DNA of 64,000 nucleotides from Streptomyces sp. cg36 (GCF_041080675.1 NZ_CP163520.1:2852001-2916000), one strand, 5' to 3'. Shown: positions 1 through 8,256, counted from the stretch's first letter. A program made the numbers and translations. The notes: generated from the sequence alone by a model not told the origin.

Positions 1-1
1 C

Positions 2-1087
2 CCAGAGATCCACCGCCCGATCACTGAGCTCGGCATGGTCAAGACGGTCGAGATCGGGGCGGACGGGGCGGTCGCCGTCACGGTGTACCTGACCGTGTCC
101 GGGTGCCCGATGCGCGACACGATCACGAAGAACGTGACCGAGGCGGTCGAGCGGGTCGAGGGGGTGACCCGGGTCGACGTCTCGCTCGATGTGATGAGCG
201 ATGAGCAGCGCAAGGAGCTCGCGGCGTCGCTGCGCGGCGGCACCGCCGAGCGCGAGGTGCCCTTCGCCAAGCCCGGCTCGCTCACCCGGGTCTACGCGGT
301 GGCGTCCGGCAAGGGCGGCGTCGGCAAGTCCTCGGTGACGGTGAACCTGGCCGCGGCGATGGCGGCGGACGGGCTGAAGGTCGGTGTCGTGGACGCCGAC
401 ATCTACGGGCACTCGGTGCCCCGCATGCTGGGTGTGGAGGGCCGTCCCACCCAGGTCGAGAACATGATCATGCCGCCGGCCGCGAACGGCGTGAAGGTCA
501 TCTCCATCGGCATGTTCACCCCGGGCAACGCCCCGGTCGTGTGGCGCGGCCCGATGCTGCACCGCGCGCTCCAGCAGTTCCTGGCGGACGTCTACTGGGG
601 CGACCTGGACGTGCTCCTGCTCGACCTGCCGCCGGGCACCGGCGACATCGCGATCTCGGTCGCCCAGCTGGTCCCGAACGCGGAGATCCTGGTCGTCACC
701 ACCCCGCAGCAGGCCGCCGCCGAGGTGGCCGAGCGGGCGGGCTCGATCGCGGTCCAGACCCACCAGAAGATCGTCGGCGTCGTCGAGAACATGGCGGGCC
801 TGCCGTGCCCGCACTGCGACGAGATGGTCGACGTGTTCGGCACGGGCGGCGGCGAGAAGGTCGCCGAGGGCCTGACCAAGACGACCGGCGCCAACGTGCC
901 GGTGCTCGGCTCGATCCCGATCGACGTCCGGCTGCGCGAGGGCGGCGACGACGGCAGGCCCGTCGTCCTGGCCGCCCCCGACTCCCCGGCGGGCGCGGCC
1001 CTGCGCGCCATCGCGGGCAAGCTGGGGGGCCGCCAGCGCGGCCTGTCGGGCATGTCGCTGGGGATCACCCCGAGGAACAAGTTCTAG
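2..1087 (+). CDS. mrp: Mrp/ApbC-family iron-sulfur cluster carrier ATPase (5' end outside window)
   Basis: P-loop ATPase that carries and delivers Fe-S clusters to apoproteins in the cytoplasm (family knowledge). The frame is open to the left edge: codons from position 2 read PEIHRPITELGMVK, the usual end of the N-terminal DUF59/MIP18 domain. The ATG at 35 is therefore internal and the true start lies upstream. A deviant Walker A (SGKGGVGKSS) is followed by VDADIYGHSVPRMLG and DLPPGTGD. Near the C terminus GLPCPHC supplies the CxxC pair used for cluster binding at the dimer interface. A strong hairpin follows the stop. In mycobacteria mrp also lies close to the sigE-htrA-tatB block, as here. 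Family assignment is secure. Confidence 0.95.
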   Translation, partial: PEIHRPITELGMVKTVEIGADGAVAVTVYLTVSGCPMRDTITKNVTEAVERVEGVTRVDVSLDVMSDEQRKELAASLRGGTAEREVPFAKPGSLTRVYAVASGKGGVGKSSVTVNLAAAMAADGLKVGVVDADIYGHSVPRMLGVEGRPTQVENMIMPPAANGVKVISIGMFTPGNAPVVWRGPMLHRALQQFLADVYWGDLDVLLLDLPPGTGDIAISVAQLVPNAEILVVTTPQQAAAEVAERAGSIAVQTHQKIVGVVENMAGLPCPHCDEMVDVFGTGGGEKVAEGLTKTTGANVPVLGSIPIDVRLREGGDDGRPVVLAAPDSPAGAALRAIAGKLGGRQRGLSGMSLGITPRNKF

Positions 1088-1101
1088 ACCACCTCGTACG
1101 G

Positions 1102-1136
1102 GTAAGGGGCGCCCAGCCATTGCGGGCGCCCCTTAC
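1102..1136. terminator. Terminator hairpin after mrp
   Basis: Perfect 13-bp stem (GTAAGGGGCGCCC with its complement) around a 9-nt loop, 14 nt after the mrp stop. There is no U-tract on either side, which is usual for Streptomyces terminators. It can serve both mrp and the minus-strand gene ending at 1262. Confidence 0.8.
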
Positions 1137-1142
1137 GCGTAT

Positions 1143-1187
1143 GCGGAAAACGGCTGTACGGAAGACAGCTGCGCGGAACACGGCTGT
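1143..1187. repeat. Three imperfect 15-bp direct repeats
   Basis: Consecutive units GCGGAAAACGGCTGT, ACGGAAGACAGCTGC and GCGGAACACGGCTGT lie between two convergent genes. No coding role is visible; the repeat could be slippage debris or a protein-binding site. Confidence 0.6.
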
Positions 1188-1261
1188 CGCGCCGGGCCGC
1201 GGCTGCGCGGGAGGCCGCGCGAGCGGCCCACCGCGGTCCGCGGCCTCGGACCGACGCCGGC

Positions 1262-1957
1262 CTAGGCGTACGTGGTGATGTCCCGGACCACCGCGAACCC
1301 CAGCCCGTACGCGCTCATCCCCCGCCCGTACGCCCCCAGGTGCACCCCGCCCCCGGTGGACCCGGCGGCGCCCGCGGACCCGGCCAGCACCCAGCCGAAC
1401 TCGGACTCCCGGTAGTGGAACGGGGTGGCCACCCCGTCGACCGGCAGCGACAGCGTGGTCCAGTCCGGGCCCGCCAGGTCGTCCGCCAGCTCCCACGCCG
1501 CCTCGGTCTGCTGGTCCAGCCAGTCGCCGCGCAGCACGTGGTCCATCTGGGCGGGCCAGGTGAACGAGAGCAGCCCGGACCCGGCCAGCCAGGCCGCCGA
1601 GGAGACCGAGGTGGCCTCCAGGACGCCCGTGCCGTCGCCGCTGCGCCGCGTCGGATTGGCCGGGACGCTCACGACCACCGCGAAGCGCTCGCGGTCGGCG
1701 GCGGAGCGGTCGGCCGCGTCGGGCCGTATCGACGGCTCGTCGCCGTGGCCGATCGAACCGTGCTGCACGGTCCCGTCGGCCGCCGTGGCCACCTGCATCA
1801 GCCAGCGCGGCCCGGTGAACGCCTCGTCCAGGCCGTACCAGCCGAACGGCGCCCGCAGAAAGCCGTCGACGGCACGGCGGGCCGCCGGCACCCCTTCCGC
1901 TGTGGCCGGGGCGTCCTCGTTGGCTCCCTGCGCCGCCACCCGACTCGTCGTCTCCAC
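1262..1957 (-). CDS. Conserved hypothetical protein, 231 aa
   Basis: I do not recognise a family. Translation starts at GTG 1957, eight bases after a good AGGAGGC ribosome site. There is no signal peptide or membrane segment, so it should be cytoplasmic. The middle (DGFLRAPFGWYGLDEAFTGPRWLMQ, then repeated short beta-like segments) looks like a compact alpha/beta fold. The C-terminal part (GAAGSTGGGVHLGAYGRG) is glycine rich. It lies downstream of tatB on the same strand after about 160 bases, and converges with mrp. Codon use matches its neighbours, so it is likely a real vertically inherited gene of unknown function. Confidence 0.75.
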   Translation of the reverse strand: METTSRVAAQGANEDAPATAEGVPAARRAVDGFLRAPFGWYGLDEAFTGPRWLMQVATAADGTVQHGSIGHGDEPSIRPDAADRSAADRERFAVVVSVPANPTRRSGDGTGVLEATSVSSAAWLAGSGLLSFTWPAQMDHVLRGDWLDQQTEAAWELADDLAGPDWTTLSLPVDGVATPFHYRESEFGWVLAGSAGAAGSTGGGVHLGAYGRGMSAYGLGFAVVRDITTYA

Positions 1958-2119
1958 TGCCCGGCCGCCTCCTGTCCGTAGGTGTCCGGCGCGGCCCGCC
2001 CCCCTCGGGCGACCTGGCTGCCGGACGTATGGAGGATAGCCACCCCGGGCGTGCTCACCGGGAATGACGGTGCGGACGTGGCTCGGATTGACGCCCGGTA
2101 CGGAATCCGGGGGGTTGTG

Positions 2120-2563
2120 TCAGGTCGCGTCGGCGTCGAACGGGGGGCGCTCGCCGGGGTCGAGCTTCTCGCGCTTCTTGAGGAGGTCGGGACCGGCGGC
2201 GCCGCCCGAACCGTTGGCCGCCGTGGTGGGCGCGCTCTCGCGGCCGTGCACCGCGTCGGCGACCTCTTCCATGTCCTTGCGCAGGTCGAAGCTGTTGCGG
2301 ATCTCCTTGAGCCCCAGGTCGTCGTTGTCCATGAGCTGCTTGCGCACGAACGTCTTCGGGTTCAGGTCCTCGAACTCGAAGTCCTTGAACTCGGGGCCGA
2401 GTTCGGCGCGGATGTCGGCCTTGGCGGTCTCCGAGAAGCTCCGCACCTTGCGGATCATGGCGGAGACGTCCTGGATCAGCTTGGGCAGCTTGTCCGGGCC
2501 GAAGATGAGTACAGCGAGGATCACCAGGGTGACGAGCTCCATGGGCCCTATGTCGTTGAACAC
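2120..2563 (-). CDS. tatB: Twin-arginine translocase subunit TatB
   Basis: TatB forms the substrate receptor with TatC in the twin-arginine pathway, which exports folded proteins across the cytoplasmic membrane. The 147-aa protein has the standard layout: a short N-terminal membrane helix (MELVTLVILAVLIFGPDKLPKL) with the hinge FGPDKLP, an amphipathic helix (LIQDVSAMIRKVRSFSETAKADI), and a charged disordered tail. The glutamate in the first helix (GPMELV) is typical of TatB rather than TatA. Start is GTG 2563 with GAGGAG upstream. It lies directly downstream of htrA on the same strand, the order also found in mycobacteria, suggesting export machinery is co-expressed with the envelope stress response. 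Confidence 0.93.
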   Translation of the reverse strand: MFNDIGPMELVTLVILAVLIFGPDKLPKLIQDVSAMIRKVRSFSETAKADIRAELGPEFKDFEFEDLNPKTFVRKQLMDNDDLGLKEIRNSFDLRKDMEEVADAVHGRESAPTTAANGSGGAAGPDLLKKREKLDPGERPPFDADAT

Positions 2564-2670
2564 CTGCTGCTCCTCGTGGTTCCGCTCCCGGGTCCAGTCA
2601 TGGACCGTTCCACGGTACCCGTCGAAACTGTCGAAACGGTACCTGCCCGGTGACGTTTGGCCGCTGCTTG

Positions 2671-2702
2671 CCCCACGGGTGACCGAGAGGTGACCCGTGG
2701 GG
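2671..2702 (-). terminator. Hairpin in htrA-tatB gap
   Basis: Perfect 10-bp stem CCCCACGGGT / ACCCGTGGGG with a 12-nt loop, 30 bases after the htrA stop. It probably ends or attenuates htrA transcription before tatB. Confidence 0.65.
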
Positions 2703-2731
2703 CGTGCCGGGCGGCCGGTGCGACCGGGGCG

Positions 2732-4924
2732 TCAGGACGTGGCCGAGCCCAGGACCAGGGTGAGCCGCTGCTCCCGGCCGCCGCGCTTGAGGGTGAGCTC
2801 CAGCCGGTCGCCGGGCCGGTGCGAGCGGATCTTGACGATCAGCTCCTCGGCGCTGTGCACCCGCTGGCCGTCGACCTTGGTGATCACGTCCTCGGGCTTG
2901 ACGCCCGCGCCGGCGCCGGGGCCGCCGGGGGTCACCGACGGCTTGCCGTCGGCCGCCTTGGCGCCGACCCGGGCCCCGTCGCCGGTGAACTTCATGTCGA
3001 GGGTGACCCCGATCACCGGGTGGGTGGCCCTGCCGGTGTTGATCAGCTCCTCGGCGACGCGCTTGCCCTGGTTGACGGGGATGGCGAAGCCGAGGCCGAT
3101 CGAGCCGCCCTGGGCGCCGCTGTCGCTGTTGCCCGCCGCGCGGATGGCGCTGTTGATGCCGACGACCCGGGCCCGCGAGTCGAGGAGCGGGCCGCCCGAG
3201 TTGCCCGGGTTTATCGGGGCGTCGGTCTGGAGCGCGTCGACATAGCTGACGTCGCTGCCGTCGCCCTTCTCGCCGCCCGCCGTGATCGGACGCTCCTTGG
3301 CGCTGATGATGCCCGAGGTGACCGTGTTGGAGAGGTCGAAGGGCGCGCCGATCGCCACCACCGGGTCGCCGACCTGCACGTTGTCGGAGTTGCCGAGCGG
3401 CAGCGGCTTCAGCCCGGAGACCCCGCTGACGCGGACCACCGCCAGGTCGTACCCGGAGTCGCGCCCCACGACCTCGGCGCGGGCCGTCTCGCCGCCGCTG
3501 AACGTCACGCTGATGTCGCCGGAGGAGCCCGCGGGCTCCACGACGTGGTTGTTGGTGAGGATGTGCCCGGCGTTGTCGAGGACGAAGCCGGTGCCCGTGC
3601 CGGACTCGCTCTCCCCGCTGACGTGCAGGGTGACCACGCCCGGCAGGGCGCTGGCGGCGATCCCGGCGACGCTGTCGGGGGCGCGCCCGACCGGGCCCCT
3701 GCCCGCCTGCGGCAGCTTGACGTGCGTGTTGCCGGTGCGCTCCACGTACGCGCCGACGCCCCCGCCGACACCGCCCGCGACCAGGGCGATCAGCACGGCG
3801 CCCAGGACCAGCGCACCGCGCCGGGAGCGCCGCTTCTCCGGCACCACGGGCAGGGTCAGCGGCTGCCCGGCCGCGCCCCACGGGTCGTACTGCGTCCACT
3901 GCGACGAGGGCGAGCCGCCCGCCACCGGGGCGACCTGCTGCGGATGCGCCTCGGGCGCGGGGTACGGCGCGGCCGGGACCTCCGGCGCCGGGTGGGCCCC
4001 GGCGACCGGCCCCGGCCGCTGCACCGGCGGCGCGGGCGCCCACGGACCCGGCCCGCCGTACGGCGGAGTCCCATAGGGATCAGGAGCGTGCAACGGTCGC
4101 CCCGGCACCCCCACTTCGGCCCCGCCAACGGACTCGGCCGCCGCGTGCGGTACGGGAGCGGGGGGCATTGGCGCGTTCGGTACGGGAGTTTTCGGTACGG
4201 GGGTGGCCGGTGCGGGGGTGTTCGGTACGGGGGCGGCCGGTGCGGCCGGGGCCATCGGGGCGGGCGCGTCCGGCACCGGGGCGGCCGGTACGGCGGGGGC
4301 CGGTGCGGCCGGGCCGGGTGCGTCCGCCACGGGAGCCGCCGGTACGGAAGCGTCCAGCACGGGGGCAGCGGGTACGGCGGCGCTCGGTACGGCCGGGGTC
4401 GCCGGGCCCTGCGCGTCCGACGCGGGAGCCGCCGGGGCCGGTACCGCAGTGATCCCGTCGGCGCCCTCGGCGGGCGCGGAGGCGGCGGCCCGCGCGGCGC
4501 CCGTGCCGTCGGCCCCGGCGGCCATGGGCGCGGCCACCGGCGCGGGCGGCGCCAGTCGGTACGCCGACTCGTCCTCGACCGGCACCCCGGGCGCCAGCGC
4601 GTACGGCGCGTCCGCGCCGGAGCCAGCCTCGCCGGAGGCGGCCGGGCCGCGGCCGACCTCGGCGGAGCCGGCCTCGGTGCGGGCAGCCCCGGTGGAGCCC
4701 TCCCCGCGCGCATCCGGCGCCGCGAACGCGTCCGTCGGGGCCGGCGCGTCGGCAGGGGCCGGCGTCGGGCCGTCCGGCGCCGCCGGTGCGTGCTGGCCCG
4801 GTATGCCCGGCTCCGCTCCCACCGGCGGCGCGAGGTCGTACGTCTCCTCGGCGGTGGGACCGTCCCCGCGGGTGGGACGGCTCCACCATCTCGCCTTCGG
4901 CCCGGTGGGCTTCCCGTTGTTCAT
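2732..4924 (-). CDS. htrA: HtrA/DegP-like serine protease with PDZ domain and long Pro/Ala-rich N-terminus
   Basis: Membrane-anchored trypsin-like (S1C) protease that degrades misfolded envelope proteins. The 730 aa divide into three parts. Residues 1 to about 360 are a low-complexity Pro/Ala/Gly cytoplasmic tail. One membrane helix follows at about 368-390 (GALVLGAVLIAL). Then comes the extracellular protease with catalytic triad His460 (TNNHVV), Asp493 (YDLAVV) and Ser576 (GNSGGP). A PDZ domain occupies about 630-725 (PEDVITKVDGQRVHS). Start is ATG 4924 with GGGGAG upstream. The tail is much longer than in typical HtrA and contains PVPxAPxP-like repeats encoded by degenerate tandem DNA. The gene follows the sigma/anti-sigma pair and precedes tatB, as in the mycobacterial sigE-rseA-htrA-tatB block. 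Confidence 0.95.
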   Translation of the reverse strand: MNNGKPTGPKARWWSRPTRGDGPTAEETYDLAPPVGAEPGIPGQHAPAAPDGPTPAPADAPAPTDAFAAPDARGEGSTGAARTEAGSAEVGRGPAASGEAGSGADAPYALAPGVPVEDESAYRLAPPAPVAAPMAAGADGTGAARAAASAPAEGADGITAVPAPAAPASDAQGPATPAVPSAAVPAAPVLDASVPAAPVADAPGPAAPAPAVPAAPVPDAPAPMAPAAPAAPVPNTPAPATPVPKTPVPNAPMPPAPVPHAAAESVGGAEVGVPGRPLHAPDPYGTPPYGGPGPWAPAPPVQRPGPVAGAHPAPEVPAAPYPAPEAHPQQVAPVAGGSPSSQWTQYDPWGAAGQPLTLPVVPEKRRSRRGALVLGAVLIALVAGGVGGGVGAYVERTGNTHVKLPQAGRGPVGRAPDSVAGIAASALPGVVTLHVSGESESGTGTGFVLDNAGHILTNNHVVEPAGSSGDISVTFSGGETARAEVVGRDSGYDLAVVRVSGVSGLKPLPLGNSDNVQVGDPVVAIGAPFDLSNTVTSGIISAKERPITAGGEKGDGSDVSYVDALQTDAPINPGNSGGPLLDSRARVVGINSAIRAAGNSDSGAQGGSIGLGFAIPVNQGKRVAEELINTGRATHPVIGVTLDMKFTGDGARVGAKAADGKPSVTPGGPGAGAGVKPEDVITKVDGQRVHSAEELIVKIRSHRPGDRLELTLKRGGREQRLTLVLGSATS
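4150..4450. repeat. Degenerate tandem repeat inside htrA coding the Pro/Ala tail
   Basis: Units of about 12-18 bases built on GGTACGGG and GGTGCGGG recur about fifteen times, always in register with the minus-strand reading frame, giving APVPxAP-type peptide repeats. Unit length and sequence vary, as expected of an ageing expansion of in-frame repeats. Confidence 0.7.
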
Positions 4925-5010
4925 GTTCTCCCCGCAACTTGCCTGCGTGCCCCCGGGGGCACCCCTTCCAGGGATTCAACCAGGTTTGCCGGGGAACCCG
5001 CAGGGCGCGG

Positions 5011-5970
5011 TCAGTGCCGGGGAGCCGCCAGATGCGTCGGCGGCGCCGAGGGTGTGGCACCGGGCAGCGCGGGCAGCAGTGCGGCGGGCCGCAGGGCCAG
5101 GGTGGCGACCGCCGGCCGTATCAGCGGGGGCAGGGACGAGCCGTTGAGCACGGCCCAGCCGGGAGCCCCGCCGCCGGTGCCCTGAGCCCCCAAGAACCGG
5201 CTGCCCAACTGCTGGGCGGTGGGCTGCGAAGGCACCCCGTTGAGCCCGGCCAGCCCCATCGGGACCGGGGCGGTGGACGCCGGGGCGGGCCGGGTGCCGG
5301 GCTCGCCGCCGCGTCTGCGCTGGCTCTCGCCGGACGCGCCCGTGGACGACGACGGGCTCTGGGCCCGCAGCGGGGTGACGCTGGTGCCCGATCCGTCGCC
5401 CCGGGCCGTGCTCTCCGGCCCCGAGTCGGAGGGGATCGCACCGCCGAGCGCGATCGCGGCCAGCGACACCGCGCTGGCGGCGGCGAACGCGATCCGGCGC
5501 CCGCGCCACGGCGAGACCGGACGGTCCTCGGGGCGGCCCACCTCGTGGATCCGGAAGCCGCGCCCGCCGAGGCCCCCGCCGAGCACCGCCGGATGGGCAC
5601 CCCCCGGTACGTATCCGAAGCCCACCGGGTCACGGGGGTCGCTCAGCACCGCCGCTGATCCCGGCGAGGAGAAGGCTCCCGGGCCGAGGCGCCCCCCGCC
5701 GAACGGGCCCCCGCCGCCGTCGCCGCCTCCGGGGCCGCCGGGCAGCCCCTGGAGCCGGGCGAGCAGCCCCTCGGACGGTGTGGGCTCGGTGGTCTGCGCG
5801 AAGACGCTCTTGAGGCGGCGCTGGGCGTCGGCCTCGGCCTTGCACTTGGGACAGGTCGCCAGATGCGACAGGACGCGCTCGCGGGCGTCGTGGTTGAGCT
5901 CGCCGTCGACCAGGGCGGCGAGGCGGTCCCCCAGATGCTGTTCGGCGGGGGTCGGACTGGTGCCGGTCAC
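5011..5970 (-). CDS. rseA: Zinc-type anti-sigma factor (RseA-like), partner of the adjacent ECF sigma factor
   Basis: Single-pass membrane protein that holds the sigma factor until envelope stress. The 319-aa protein begins at GTG 5970, whose GTGA overlaps the sigma stop by four bases, indicating translational coupling. The N-terminal anti-sigma domain has the HxxxCxxC signature at His36-Cys40-Cys43 (SHLATCPKC), so it may respond to thiol oxidation. A glycine-rich linker leads to one membrane helix at about 160-179. The extracellular tail is long, Ser/Pro/Ala rich and probably unstructured. htrA follows after 86 bases. Family assignment is firm; that it senses redox or envelope signals is inferred from the motif and the mycobacterial counterpart. 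Confidence 0.88.
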   Translation of the reverse strand: MTGTSPTPAEQHLGDRLAALVDGELNHDARERVLSHLATCPKCKAEADAQRRLKSVFAQTTEPTPSEGLLARLQGLPGGPGGGDGGGGPFGGGRLGPGAFSSPGSAAVLSDPRDPVGFGYVPGGAHPAVLGGGLGGRGFRIHEVGRPEDRPVSPWRGRRIAFAAASAVSLAAIALGGAIPSDSGPESTARGDGSGTSVTPLRAQSPSSSTGASGESQRRRGGEPGTRPAPASTAPVPMGLAGLNGVPSQPTAQQLGSRFLGAQGTGGGAPGWAVLNGSSLPPLIRPAVATLALRPAALLPALPGATPSAPPTHLAAPRH

Positions 5971-6743
5971 GCGGTCCCCTCTCCGACCGCCCCCGGGGCG
6001 CCGGGCGCCACCCCCGCGAGGGCGCGCTGCTGCTCGGCGCGGGCCTCGGGCGAGCGGTGCTTGAGGGCCTTGCGCAGATGCGAGCGGCCTCGGTGGATAC
6101 GGCTGCGCACGGTGCCGAGCTTCACGCCGAGGGTGGCGGCGATCTCCTCGTACGACAGGCCCTCGATGTCGCAGAGGACCACGGCGGCGCGGAACTCGGG
6201 CGCGAGGGTGTCGAGCGCCTGCTGCACGTCGGCGTCGAAGTGCGCGTCGTTGAAGACCTGCTGGGGGGACGGGTCGCGGCTGGGGAGGCGCTCGGCCGCG
6301 TCGTCGCCCAGGGCGTCGAAGCGGATGCGCTGGCGGCGGCGGACCATGTCCAGGAACAGGTTGGTCGTGATGCGGTGCAGCCAGCCCTCGAAGGTGCCCG
6401 GGGTGTAGGTCGACAGCGAGCGGAAGACGCGGACGAAGACCTCCTGGGTGAGGTCCTCCGCGTCGTGCTGGTTGCCCGTCAGTCGGTAGGCCAGGCGGTA
6501 GACACGGCCGCTGTGCGTGCTGACGATCTCCTCCCAGGTGGGAGGAGTCCACGCCGGGGATTCCGCGTCGGCGAAGGTCGCGGTGGCTGCGGAGTTGGCG
6601 GCGGTGGAACGGTCAGCGGTGTAGGTCACGGATTTCGGCTCACCCGCCGACCTGAGAAAGCGCCGGAGCACTCCTCCCCGATCCACAGGCGCAGCCGCAC
6701 CTCCCCTGTCGGCTCTGGTGGTGTCCAGTGGAGCCCCTACCAT
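5967..6743 (-). CDS. sigE: ECF RNA polymerase sigma factor, SigE-type (mycobacterial SigE-like)
   Basis: Directs RNA polymerase to envelope-stress promoters. Region 2 ([35 protein letters not shown]), the region 2 end ([22 protein letters not shown]) and region 4 ([41 protein letters not shown]) are intact. Two starts are possible. ATG 6743 (MVGAPLDTT, 258 aa) follows a GCGAGG sequence. ATG 6863 (MDEYGNPV, 298 aa) follows GGGGGGAG and lies just below an ECF-like promoter. I give the shorter form because codons between the two starts become atypical (CTA, TCA, AAA, TCT). The name follows mycobacterial usage; it is not the S. coelicolor sigE of the cseABC operon. Confidence 0.92.
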   Translation of the reverse strand: MVGAPLDTTRADRGGAAAPVDRGGVLRRFLRSAGEPKSVTYTADRSTAANSAATATFADAESPAWTPPTWEEIVSTHSGRVYRLAYRLTGNQHDAEDLTQEVFVRVFRSLSTYTPGTFEGWLHRITTNLFLDMVRRRQRIRFDALGDDAAERLPSRDPSPQQVFNDAHFDADVQQALDTLAPEFRAAVVLCDIEGLSYEEIAATLGVKLGTVRSRIHRGRSHLRKALKHRSPEARAEQQRALAGVAPGAPGAVGEGTA

Positions 6744-6882
6744 AGCCACCTCGCCCGTTAGCTCCGGATAAGAATCTTTACGCGTATTTGGGGCGGGCTT
6801 CGTGCCCCTTGAACCGCGCTGCTTCCCGGACCGCTCGGGGACCGGGTTTCCGTACTCGTCCATATCTCCCCCCGCCCTTCAT

Positions 6883-6908
6883 AACGCCCGGTCCCATCTG
6901 CGGGTTCC
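6883..6908 (-). promoter_or_regulatory. ECF-type promoter in front of sigE, probably autoregulatory
   Basis: On the minus strand GGAAC (6908-6904) and CGTT (6886-6883) are separated by 17 bases, matching the GGAAC/CGTT pattern of ECF promoters of the SigE class. Expected transcription start is about 6876, just ahead of the ribosome site for ATG 6863 and about 130 bases ahead of ATG 6743. Confidence 0.65.
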
Positions 6909-6921
6909 CGGGTCCAGCGGA

Positions 6922-6927
6922 TACAGT
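6922..6927 (+). promoter_or_regulatory. -10 element (TACAGT) of the methyltransferase gene
   Basis: TACAGT fits the TANNNT pattern of housekeeping promoters. Transcription would start near 6934, giving a leader of about 30 bases with AGGAGAGG before the ATT at 6965. No clear -35 is visible. Confidence 0.5.
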
Positions 6928-6964
6928 CACCGTTGCGCGCCAACTACGGGGACAGGAGAGGGCC

Positions 6965-7600
6965 ATTACCGCCAACCGGCAGACGAGCTGGGCGTTCGCC
7001 GACGCCTTTGTCGCCGAGGACGACGCGCTGCGCTGGGCCCGCGAGCGGTCCCGGGAGGCAGGACTGCGTTCGGTGTCCCCGGGGACGGGCGCCGCGCTGC
7101 GCCTGCTCGCTGCCACCGCGGACGCGAAGGCGGTCGCCGAGATCGGCACCGGCACCGGCGTCTCGGGCATCTACCTGCTCCAGGGGCTGCGCCCGGACGG
7201 CGTGCTGACCACCGTCGATCCCGAGCCGGACCGCCAGCAGTTCGCCAAGCAGGCGTTCCGCGCGGCCGGGTTCGCCGGGAACCGGGCGCGCTTCATTCCG
7301 GGGCGGGCCCTGGACGTACTGCCCCGGCTGGCCGACGGCGGGTACGACCTGGTGTTCTGCGACGGCGACCGGACCGAGTCGCTGGACTATCTCGCTGAAT
7401 CGTTGCGTCTGCTGCGACCTGGCGGAATCGTCTGTTTCGAGGGGGTTTTCGCCGAAGGTCGCACCGTCGACTCCGGCGCCCAGCCCGCCGAGGTGCTGCG
7501 GCTGCGGGACCTGCTGCGGACCGTACGGGAGAGCCAGGAGCTCCTGGAGTCGCTGCTGCCGGTGGGCGACGGACTGCTCAGCGCGGTGAAGCGGGGCTGA
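6965..7600 (+). CDS. SAM-dependent O-methyltransferase, divergent from sigE
   Basis: Class I methyltransferase of the O-methyltransferase family (CCoAOMT-like); substrate unknown. The SAM site is AEIGTGTGVSGIYLL, followed by the acidic TTVDPEPD and by YDLVFCDGD, the usual metal/substrate loop. No ATG, GTG or TTG lies at the domain start. The only candidate beside the strong AGGAGAGG is ATT 6965 (ITANRQTSWAFADAF), giving 211 aa. Longer in-frame extensions to ATG 6788 would start before the predicted promoter and use atypical codons. A methyltransferase is divergent from sigE in mycobacteria too, so the pairing is ancient, but its link to the stress response is unproven. Confidence 0.85.
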   Translation: MTANRQTSWAFADAFVAEDDALRWARERSREAGLRSVSPGTGAALRLLAATADAKAVAEIGTGTGVSGIYLLQGLRPDGVLTTVDPEPDRQQFAKQAFRAAGFAGNRARFIPGRALDVLPRLADGGYDLVFCDGDRTESLDYLAESLRLLRPGGIVCFEGVFAEGRTVDSGAQPAEVLRLRDLLRTVRESQELLESLLPVGDGLLSAVKRG

Positions 7601-7716
7601 GGCGCGCCGCGGAGCGCCGGGCCCGGAAGCCCCCGCCCGTCCTCTGCACCCGGAAACCGATCCGGCCCTTGCCCTCACCCGGCAACCGCCCCCGCCGCCT
7701 CCGCCCGGAAACTGCT

Positions 7717-7754
7717 CCGCCCCGGGCGGTACGTGGAGTACCGGCCCGGGGCGG
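7717..7754. terminator. Bidirectional terminator hairpin
   Basis: CCGCCCCGGGCGGTAC pairs with GTACCGGCCCGGGGCGG (one bulged G) around GTGGA. It separates the methyltransferase from the convergent DUF3117 gene. Confidence 0.75.
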
Positions 7755-7780
7755 GGAGATTGTGGGTCGAGCCCGCTGAA

Positions 7781-7948
7781 TCAGCCGACGACCTTCTTGA
7801 GCGCGTCACCGAGCGCCTCGGCCTCGTCCGGGGTCAGCTCGACGACAAGCCGACCGCCGCCTTCGAGCGGAACGCGCATGACGATGCCCCGCCCCTCCTT
7901 GGTCACCTCGAGCGGGCCGTCGCCCGTCCGCGGCTTCATGGCCGCCAT
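7781..7948 (-). CDS. DUF3117 family small protein, 55 aa
   Basis: Translates as MAAMKPRTGDGPLEVTKEG and onward to DALKKVVG, a small acidic protein conserved throughout actinobacteria and known only as DUF3117. Start ATG 7948 sits behind AGGAAGGGG. The sequence suggests a small beta fold (GIVMRVPLEGGGRLVVELTPDEAEAL) ending in a helix. The mycobacterial counterpart lies next to tagA, here represented by the tag gene about 1.2 kb away. Function unknown. Confidence 0.9.
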   Translation of the reverse strand: MAAMKPRTGDGPLEVTKEGRGIVMRVPLEGGGRLVVELTPDEAEALGDALKKVVG

Positions 7949-8039
7949 GCTGTTTCCCCTTCCTGAAACCAGCTCAACGCAGCCGGCGGCCCCATGACAG
8001 GCACCGTGTTACCGGCATCGAACACATTGCTTCCAGGTC

Positions 8040-8070
8040 ATTATCCCGCATGGCAGGACCCGATGACCAA
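8040..8070 (-). promoter_or_regulatory. Putative housekeeping promoter of the DUF3117 gene
   Basis: On the minus strand TTGGTC (8070-8065), 19 bases, then GATAAT (8045-8040). This is a near-consensus -10 in a patch of lower G+C within the 308-base gap 7949-8256. The remainder of the gap shows only TTGACG at 8176-8181, a possible -35 for the plus-strand gene. Confidence 0.5.
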
Positions 8071-8256
8071 CATCGGTCGGCATCGCTTGCGCAACGCGCT
8101 CGATCAAAACCACCCAATTCGGCGATCCGCCTGCGATACTTCGCCACCCCCGGTCCCGGCGGGGGCCGGGATTGTTTGACGCAGGTCACATGTGCGGCGC
8201 CGATGATCTCCGCCATGCTGGGCGGACACGACACCGCAACGGAGGGGACCCACCCA

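Noticed and set aside
35..1087. Mrp beginning at ATG 35
   Set aside because: Conserved DUF59 sequence continues in frame to the window edge, so the gene is cut, not short.
2657..5185. Very long plus-strand open frame opposite htrA (842 codons), and similar frames opposite most genes
   Set aside because: Third-position G/C bias makes antisense frames stay open. Products are Arg/Gly/Ala rich without domains, and the other strand carries clear conserved genes.
6788..6964. N-terminal extension of the methyltransferase from ATG 6788
   Set aside because: Begins upstream of the predicted transcription start, runs antisense through the sigE promoter and has poor codon use.
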